Shown here in pieces: positions 7,988-13,313 of a stretch of 13,313 nt of DNA (the stretch's first letter is position 1; each line of letters begins with the position of its first letter). Source of the stretch: Ochromonadaceae sp. CCMP2298 (taxonomy: Eukaryota; Sar; Synurophyceae; Ochromonadales; Ochromonadaceae); contig MU634317.1 in NCBI GenBank assembly GCA_026770595.1, positions 1 through 13,313 on the forward strand. Direction: 5' to 3'. The notes below the pieces were generated by a model that saw nothing but the letters and a program-made list of their open reading frames with translations, did no database searches and had not been told where the DNA came from. The position numbers and the translations under genes are program-made.

Positions 7988-8239
7988 TCATTCATTTTGA
8001 TATATGTTGTATAAGATGTTAAATTTTATTTCATTTCGGGAACCGTAGAGAAACCGTATATTTTGTCTTTCTAACATTGGTTTCGATGGACCTTCTTTGT
8101 CTTTTCCATAAGTTTATCTCATTGGAGGCCAATTAAACAGATGGGAACTATTCTTTTGGCCAAATATGCGGCCTTGTGTGTCTAACTTTTTAAACATTGT
8201 ATGAGAGTTTGAAGTGGGTTTCTGAAATGAAATTGGCAT
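7988..8239 (-). pseudogene. 84-codon ORF with internal TAA, function unknown
   Basis: From ATG 8239 on the minus strand the frame runs to TGA 7988-7990 with a single TAA at 8114-8116. The protein begins MPISFQKPTSNSHTMF, has KKLDTQGRIFGQKN, and after the stop has a Lys/Pro/Glu-rich linker and a C-terminal aromatic/Asn/Ile-rich segment ending NIYQNE. There is no predicted membrane segment or known motif. It lies downstream of the penton-like gene on the same strand and converges with the rightward genes, a place where structural genes occur in this class of element. It could be a small virion protein; that is inference from position only. Confidence 0.5.
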
Positions 8240-8341
8240 TTGTTTTTTATTATAAGTTAGTATTAGATAATATATTTTGCTTCTCTTCCATCAACAAAGC
8301 TTACTCGGCTTGATGTTGTTTGTTTGTCAAATACTCACTAG

Positions 8342-9149
8342 TTATAAATATTTTTTTTTATATATATGTTTTATGGTAATATTCATAAACCAGTCTATAT
8401 TATTAAAATCTACTATACTCATGTCTTGATCATAGATAAGAATGTTTATTAGTGATATAACAGATTCAGAAACAACATATGAATTATTATATGAACCTAT
8501 ATACGTCTGGGTTTCAGTAGGATTTGCTATTACGTGTATTGTATCCAAAGTATTATATTTAGTTGAGTTTTTTACGCCGATTGAATCCAGATGTATATTA
8601 GGAACGCAGATGTGCAAAAGCTGAACGCCCATCATGTTAAATATATGGGCCCTCTTTTTGCTGTGAATAGAATTCATCATTTGGTAGGTCATCAAAGCCC
8701 AGCATTTCATAGATGTTTTCATTATTTGCGGACGGACTCAGTCTAAAAGCTGTATTATCCATAGATTTTATAGTAACTTTCAATGTAATCAAACTGTAAG
8801 TAAAATTGGGATAACCTGCAAACTTGTCATTAAGGTAGGTCATAAGCTGATCTATAGTATAAATCCCATGTGTTAGCGTGTAACAATGAACGATGTTGTA
8901 ATCGGGAAATATTGAATATGATTGATAATTAAAATTACTGTTTGTTGAGTTAATTGTGTAAAAGGAATTGGTAAAACTAAATGAGCTTAAATTCATAATC
9001 ATCTCCATATTGGGATAACAGTGTATAGGCGAATTCAACTAAAAGGACAGCTCAGATTTGTTTTGTGAATTGTTCGCCGAAGTTGTATATTGAGATGATC
9101 TAAGGTATATACTAACCGGGCTTAATGGTGTATCTAATTGGTATGACAT
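8342..9149 (-). pseudogene. penton / minor capsid-like protein (single jelly-roll)
   Basis: The likely start is ATG 9149 (MSYQLDTPLSP). The frame meets TAG at 9039-9041, continues to about 8640, then shifts frame by an indel near the A5 run in AGCAAAAAGAGG, and ends at 8342, about 268 codons in all. Features typical of penton-like proteins of Polintons and relatives are visible: YTLTHGIYTIDQLMTYLND (the Y-T-x-x-x-L helix), ITLKVTIKSMD, then EMLGFDDLPND (the conserved L-G-F). The second half has GVQLLHICVPNI, then SLINILIYD and finally FNNIDWFMNITIKH. These fit alternating beta strands of a jelly-roll forming capsid vertices. The assignment is from pattern memory of the family. No major capsid gene accompanies it in this window. 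Confidence 0.65.
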
Positions 9150-9150
9150 A

Positions 9151-9172
9151 ATTATAATATATATATTATAAT
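9151..9172. promoter_or_regulatory. 22-bp perfect AT palindrome before the penton-like gene
   Basis: Positions 9151-9172 read identically on both strands and consist only of A and T, with a TATA core. The palindrome sits in the 44-bp gap between the start of the penton-like gene (9149) and the end of the 9194 ORF, the expected promoter position. Palindromes of pure A/T can also arise by chance in such a region. Confidence 0.4.
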
Positions 9173-9193
9173 GATATTTAAAATATAAGGTTT

Positions 9194-9451
9194 TTATTCT
9201 TCGGTTGGGGGTGCTGATATTTCTAATATGAGATCATTCTCAAGTTTGGTTATGATCTCTTCCATTTTGACACCACCTAGGAACAGTCTATGATCTTCTT
9301 CTGTTTTGATATGTGAAGCTTTGGATTTTAATAATTCCGCCTGTTCTAAGCATATTTCCAAATACCCATTAGCTAGTTCAGTCTCTCCTCTTAGATTATG
9401 ATATACAATATAGACCTGTTCCTGTGTGTAATATTCAACACCGCCTAACAT
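9194..9451 (-). CDS. small acidic helical protein, probably N-terminally truncated
   Basis: This 85-codon frame starts at ATG 9451 and ends at TAA with APPTEE. It is rich in Glu and Leu and predicted helical (LEICLEQAELLKSKA, then MEEIITKLENDLILEI). The same frame is open for several sensible codons upstream of the ATG (TYTIEELLE) before a TAA near 9480. The original start has therefore probably been lost or lies in a decayed region. It is upstream of, and on the same strand as, the penton-like gene. I recognise no family. It is the last element-like ORF before composition changes to flanking type at about 9510. Confidence 0.5.
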   Translation of the reverse strand: MLGGVEYYTQEQVYIVYHNLRGETELANGYLEICLEQAELLKSKASHIKTEEDHRLFLGGVKMEEIITKLENDLILEISAPPTEE

Positions 9452-9509
9452 TTCTAGGAGCTCCTCAATAGTATATGTCGTTTAATTACATATATCATTG
9501 TTCTAGATA

Positions 9510-10344
9510 ATTAAACTCCACCATCCACGCTCGTCCTGACCCCGCCCAACGCACAGAGCCCGAGGTCGAACAATTCAAATACACAAAAAAGCAAAGCTTC
9601 AGAAAGAATATCCTGAGCCGATCGCAGTCCTGCGCATGGCCGCGGGCATTGGTCCGCTCCTCGGATCAGCTCCGCAGCTCTAAGGATGCCAGGCTCTCGC
9701 CACAGACGGCCCCGATCCCGGGATTTCCGCTGTCTACCCAGCCCAGACACATCATCGACCAATTTATCCTGTCACTGAGCATCGATTATGGTGCTCAATG
9801 ACTAGAGAATGGGCCAGAAGGTTGTGCAGAGCTGCTAGAGAAGAAAAAAAAAAGATCTCGGGCCTTCTGATTGTAGCCATCTAGGTTCATATGCGGCGAG
9901 AAACAAGTTTTTTTTGCGGGGGCGGACACACAACTGGGGACGATCCCTTTTAAGCAAAAACTTAGTAGTTTTGTACCGATAAAATAGTGGGTTTTGGAAG
10001 GGATTTCGTTGCCCTACGGTGAGTTTGGCGTCCTAAGGGCGCAACCCGAGGGTGACAAACGCCTCCCAAGGGAAACAAAAAACACTGCCAAAACCCACTT
10101 TTTCGAGGTGGCGAATATTTCTTATTGTGTTTGTTTGGCAGAGGACTGGGACTGGAAAAGTCACCAACACGGGTTTTGCAAAAAACCCTACCCCTTCTGT
10201 CAAAAATTGGTCTTGAAAAAAAGAGAAAGCCTGTCCCGATCGAGGGAACAAAAACAATAAACCAATATCCAGCTGGGACTCCAGCTCGAAAATCCCGAGG
10301 GCGAACCGCGCAAAATTTTCATAGTTTTGGCGCCTTACCTAAAT
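9510..10344. other. flanking region without a recognisable gene
   Basis: Base composition turns GC-balanced at about 9510. Reading frames on both strands are short or mutually overlapping and show no recognisable motif. A short inverted pair, GTGGGTTTTGG at 9987-9997 and its complement at 10088-10098, is the only clear structure. A near copy of its left arm (AGTGGGTTTTGGAGG) recurs at 10984, so it may mark a dispersed repeat. Confidence 0.5.
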
Positions 10345-10902
10345 TTACTCATATAGATTGTGTATGATTACATGATACAAGCCGAAATCTGCTCCAATGA
10401 GCAGGATTTCAATCTGAGAGGGTGCTTTTCTCCTTTTCAAATGTGACAGAAAAGGTGAGTGCGCGTGCAGAGTAGCATTTTCTCGCACGGACGACGTCGT
10501 CTTACCTCGTGGATCGTGCAGTATCGCGCGTGTGCAGTCAATCGCAAGACACAAGTCCCGGATCCAGTCGACCTTCCAACGAACGCTCACCCGCCCGGCT
10601 GATGTAGAAAGTAGAGTGAAGGGACGGGTAAGTGGGGGATGTGGTATGTGGCTGCATGTAATTGGCAAATAAGAAGACATGTTTACAAAAGGCCTAAGGG
10701 AGGACAATTTCCATGAGCGCTACTGTCTACGATGCAACTGCAGTAGCCGTCCCGCACTAGTCCCTGTCGAGGGGACGAATTTCATGTCTGTCTCATAGAT
10801 ATACTGCCGCTGTGTAATCACACAAACAGCTGAGATGCTACTGGGGGCGGCGTACACGGGGAATCGACGGGTAACATAAAACATCACATTTGTGAAAGGT
10901 CG
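10345..10902 (-). pseudogene. possible decayed ORF of unknown function
   Basis: On the minus strand the frame is open from 10902 down to 10345 apart from one TAG at 10720-10722, about 185 codons. The segment before the stop (RQYIYETDMKFVPSTGTSAG) and the one around KVDWIRDLCLAIDCTRAIL look protein-like, but I recognise no domain. A long open frame can occur by chance in this composition, so the call is weak. Confidence 0.25.
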
Positions 10903-11841
10903 TTACATCCAAGCACATTTTTGACAGTTTTTCGTTAACTTTTAATCACATATGCGCTCTTGTGAGCTCCAGTCTATGAAGCCAGTGGGTTTTGGAGGCA
11001 TTTGGACAAAAATAAATTGCACGGAGCTCCCGTTACAGACGACTGGCCGGCTCTTTCCTGTCGGAAAGAGGCAGGGAGCTGGCCATCCTTCGCTGGCCAT
11101 CCAAGGAAAAGGACAACCGAAGAGTCCAAGACACTAACGCCCAACCTCGTGGTCAAAGAACAACGCACACAACAACGTGAACCTCTGCGTCGACCGCGAG
11201 CGCCCGAAGCCGATCAGTAAACTCCCGCGGGAAAGGACCCGAGAGTGATCCTGGCCGTTAGCACGCGGAAAGGCGATCGAAATTGAAGCTCAACTCGTCG
11301 GAGAGCCTGGCTCTTCGGACGCCAGGGGTGATCGAGATCGGCTGAACACCATCCGGAGTCAAAGGTTCGAACCCAACCAAAGAGTTTTTGTTGAAGCAAA
11401 ATGACAACTGAGTAGGCGGCGGGCAACATTTTTATTTTCCTACCCCAGGGGTAATCCGTAAGGTAAAACTAACCAATTTTGTGATAGGAGGTTAAAAGTT
11501 AAGAAAAAACTGACAAAAAACATCACCCGTCCAACGCCCGTGGTACTCGGAGATCGATGAAATAGTCACACAATTCAAAGCTCTCTATGTTCGGCTCTGC
11601 GGCCTTCTACTCATATGAACTGCGGACAAAGGCGTGATCTTTCTAAAAGGAATCCGAACGCTTGATCTAGCAAGAGTTGTGATCTAATTTAAATAATGAT
11701 ATGAGAGTGATGCATTGGCACATTCAAAGGCGTGGTGGGCTGTGAAAGGCCTTTTTTTCAGATAAATTGATGCACACTATGTGTAAAAATGATGATTTGC
11801 GCCTATTTATTGAAAATTTGATACAATCGCCCGAATTTTCA
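10903..11841. other. flanking region without a recognisable gene
   Basis: No convincing coding frame is seen. Small structures are present: an 8-bp perfect stem with a TGTC loop at 11051-11070 and a direct repeat of GCTGGCCATCC at 11078-11088 and 11092-11102. Confidence 0.5.
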
Positions 11842-12405
11842 GAAGTCTGCGGCTGCAAAAATCGGGCTAGGATTCCCTTTTCGGGCCAGGGACTCGAAAC
11901 GTCTCGATCGCCAAAAGAATCAGCGAGTGGTAGTTGCTTTTCGGTGGCTTCGGTGCAGAAAGAGTCGCCGTGTTGCCTACCTTCTTCGCTGTCGGGGCTG
12001 GAGTATCGACCACTACCCACGGGACAAGCTGGGAGCAGGAGATTCGGGCAATACGGGCACTGCCAGCGGGAGATTCTGCCTGCGCACCAGCAGAGGGGCC
12101 ACGAATGCTGATCAAGAGGCTCGACGGTGTGCTTTTCATACGCGATGCTGTTCAAAAGCACTGCGATTCAAAAAATATGGGAATTTTTTGCCCAAATTCC
12201 CTCGGGCTAGGTTTGTTTCATACAGACGATATTTGAACGATTTTTTGTGACTTTTGAGCCAATTGTCTTTGTACACCCAACATGTACAGTGATAATTGGC
12301 TCAAAACTCACTTTTGGTGACATTTGGAACTTGGGACATTTGCAAAAATCGTCTGTATGAAACGACCCCCAGGTCCCTGGCCCGATTTTTGCAGCCGCAG
12401 ACTTC
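11842..12405. mobile_element. inverted-repeat element A (MITE-like)
   Basis: Positions 11842-11867 and 12380-12405 are perfect 26-bp reverse complements (starting GAAGTCTGCGGC and ending in AAAATCGGGC). They bound about 564 bp with no assignable gene, although GC-rich open frames exist on both strands inside. Long perfect terminal inverted repeats around a non-coding body are typical of non-autonomous DNA transposons. Target-site duplications are not evident, because the right end abuts element B with only 4 bases between. Confidence 0.7.
12215..12363. repeat. internal hairpin within element A
   Basis: Arms 12215-12235 and 12343-12363 match as reverse complements over 21 bases with one mismatch. 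A second inner pair (12252-12264 with 12294-12306) is perfect over 13 bases, giving a long stem capable of extrusion. The motif TCGGGCTAGG just outside the left arm (12202-12211) also occurs near the left end of element A (11862-11871). This core may be a smaller foldback element nested within A. Confidence 0.75.
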
Positions 12406-12409
12406 AGCT

Positions 12410-12906
12410 GAAGTTCATCGCCCTCAAAATCGGGTTGAAATTGGTTTTTCGGGTTGAAACTGCTTTCCTCGCACAAATTTCTCCTTCTTTGCTTTAATCC
12501 CACTTCGGCCGTTGCAAAGCTTCTTCGTCTCTTGTCCAGTGGTTGTCCATCGCCGAAAATCGCCAAGTCTCCGCTGCAGTCTCCTGGTAGGGTTCCTACT
12601 TGCTCGCCGAGGCATTGCTTCAGTTTTCCTGTTGGCTCCTTCTTGCAGCCCTGCGCGCAGCGGAATGTCTTGTTTCTCATCGTCGCAACCCGTAAAGTGC
12701 ACGATGGCAAACCGGAAACTGCACTGGAGAATGAGGCACTGGAGAATGTCCAGATCGAGACAAGAGAGCAACTGGAATGCGTTCTGTGAAGATTGAGTTT
12801 GAATGGAAGGCCGGCACAGCAGTACTATAAAAATCCCCCGTCAACACACCTTATTTTTTTTTGACCAGGTTGAGATTTAAACCCGATTTTGAGGGCGATG
12901 AACTTC
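12410..12906. mobile_element. inverted-repeat element B (MITE-like)
   Basis: Positions 12410-12441 and 12875-12906 are reverse complements over 32 bases with one mismatch. The first 25 bases have the same outline as the end of element A (GAAGT at the tip and AAAATCGGG inside), so A and B look like members of one family. The body (about 430 bp) has open frames on both strands, none of which I can assign. The junction with A is a perfect 12-bp palindrome, CTTCAGCTGAAG (12402-12413). Confidence 0.7.
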
Positions 12907-13165
12907 TGGAATTTTAGGCCCAGCTGGATTTTGGTTAGTTTTTGCTATTTCCTTTCCAGGCAAAATCTAGAATCCCTTTCCCTTGTAACAGTACGTATTT
13001 CATGGGAAATATCCCCTTTTCCCCAAAGAAAAAAAAATCTGATTCAATGGCGCAGGGAGCTCTCCCCGCCTTCATCTCTTCGTCCAATCTAGGCATTGTG
13101 GCAGTCTCTTCATCCTAGTCCAGCGCACTCTTTTGCCTCTTCGTCCTCTGGATCAAAACGGCAGC
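12907..13165. other. probable promoter/5' leader of the downstream gene
   Basis: This stretch is pyrimidine-rich towards its right end and has no convincing coding frame. It immediately precedes the ATG at 13166. A CAG just before that ATG could alternatively be a splice acceptor. Confidence 0.3.
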
Positions 13166-13302
13166 ATGGACATGGAGCTGGAGGACCTTGTGGCCTCGAA
13201 CCCCACCACGGTGAAGGAGAGGATCGACGCGGCTCTGCACGACCTGGCCAACCTGGCCAAGTCCGGACGCTCCAGAGCCGAGATCATGACGGACTTGGGG
13301 AG
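13166..13302 (+). CDS. first or early exon of a host gene (partial), possibly NOP2-like
   Basis: From ATG 13166 an open, GC-rich frame of 45 codons plus two bases (MDMELEDLVASNPTTVKERI...) ends at AG|GTAAGC (13302/13303), a textbook splice donor. The exon therefore ends in phase 2 and the rest of the gene is outside the window. The segment VKERIDAALHDLANL followed by GRSRAEI loosely recalls the region before the catalytic domain of the nucleolar rRNA methyltransferase NOP2 (RI...L..L.N...GRSR.E). The spacing is about three residues shorter and the usual long N-terminal part is missing unless upstream exons exist, so this is only a suggestion. Codon usage is strongly G/C-ending, unlike the AT-rich element. 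Confidence 0.6.
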
Positions 13303-13308
13303 GTAAGC
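13303..13308 (+). promoter_or_regulatory. canonical 5' splice site (GTAAGC)
   Basis: The exon ends in AG and is followed by GTAAGC, matching the U2-type donor consensus. The upstream frame is open and protein-like up to this point and a coding exon is plausible, which identifies the flank as eukaryotic nuclear DNA. Confidence 0.7.
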
Positions 13309-13313
13309 AGCCT

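Larger units (their letters stand above)
2060..9510. mobile_element. degenerate Maverick/Polinton-type integrated virus
   Basis: The block is markedly AT-rich compared with both flanks and contains the diagnostic pairing of a retroviral-type (rve) integrase with a family B DNA polymerase, plus a penton-like capsid protein and GIY-YIG and HNH nuclease domains. Rightward genes fill 2180-7895 and leftward genes fill 7988-9451, so transcription converges. I could not find a major capsid protein, an A32/FtsK-type packaging ATPase, an adenovirus-type protease or a pair of terminal inverted repeats. The copy therefore appears to have lost at least one end. Boundaries are placed where composition changes and are approximate. 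In-frame stops, frameshifts and a local duplication in most genes indicate an inactive copy. Confidence 0.8.

Noticed and set aside
2060-9510. Terminal inverted repeats of the Polinton
   Set aside because: By eye I found no matching ends near the composition boundaries. They may lie outside the window or be lost.
9511-9762. 83-codon minus-strand frame right of the element
   Set aside because: It is an arginine/glycine-rich reading in GC-rich DNA with no motif and no start context; probably chance.
9871-9889. TTGTAGCCATCTAGGTTCA, similar to the dinoflagellate spliced leader
   Set aside because: Only about 14 of 20 positions agree, no acceptor AG context or coding frame follows, and a chance match is likely. 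It is not used to assign a lineage.
10324-10333. GTTTTGGCGCC, a second E2F-like match
   Set aside because: It has no gene start nearby and is a weaker consensus match than 2040-2053.
11360-11380. GGTTCGAACCC, resembling a tRNA T-arm
   Set aside because: The bases flanking the TTCGAAC loop do not pair into a 5-bp stem on either strand, and no anticodon or acceptor stem can be drawn around it.
11767-12250. Several overlapping GC-rich open frames on both strands
   Set aside because: They overlap each other in opposite strands and frames, show no recognisable motif, and lie inside an inverted-repeat element. Absence of stops is explained by composition.
12207-12796. Open frames on both strands in and beside element B
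   Set aside because: These overlapping frames give no recognisable protein and cross the inverted-repeat ends.

Overview
The window is nuclear DNA of a eukaryote. A visibly AT-rich block (about 2060-9510) lies between more GC-balanced flanks, and the right edge carries a short coding exon ending in a canonical AG|GTAAGC splice donor. No lineage can be assigned from the sequence alone. The AT-rich block is a decayed Maverick/Polinton-type integrated virus or virus-like transposon.

Left flank (1-2060). On the minus strand, 1-863 holds a broken, probably repeat-associated reading frame that continues off the window. A perfect 17-bp hairpin follows at 921-981. A minus-strand gene at 1413-1931 encodes an acidic protein with an SV40-like nuclear localisation signal. 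Its likely C-terminal continuation (1111-1412) is cut off by a stop and a frame change. Upstream of its start are three tandem ~27-bp repeats and an E2F-like site.

Element, rightward half (2180-7895). In order: a small Tyr/Asn-rich ORF with an internal TAG; a short RING-HC protein; a GIY-YIG nuclease with three internal TAGs; a long polymerase gene (3285-6531); and an rve-type integrase (6558-7684) with a proline-rich tail or follow-on ORF to 7895. The polymerase reads, through several frame changes, as family B DNA polymerase with an internal HNH domain, fused at its C-terminus to an SF1 helicase. Together these cover replication (polymerase-helicase) and integration (integrase). The GIY-YIG and HNH domains are nuclease modules of uncertain role.

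Element, leftward half (9451-7988). A small ORF, a penton/minor-capsid-like protein and an 84-codon unknown all lie on the minus strand, converging on the integrase end at about 7900-7990. I do not see a major capsid protein, packaging ATPase or maturation protease, nor clear terminal inverted repeats, so the copy looks truncated. Nearly every element gene is interrupted by in-frame stops, A-run frameshifts or a local duplication, so this looks like a fossil copy.

Right flank (9510-13313). It is mostly without recognisable genes. It carries two abutting inverted-repeat elements (11842-12405 and 12410-12906) with related ends, the first containing a further hairpin. At 13166-13302 the first or an early exon of a host gene begins and leaves the window.
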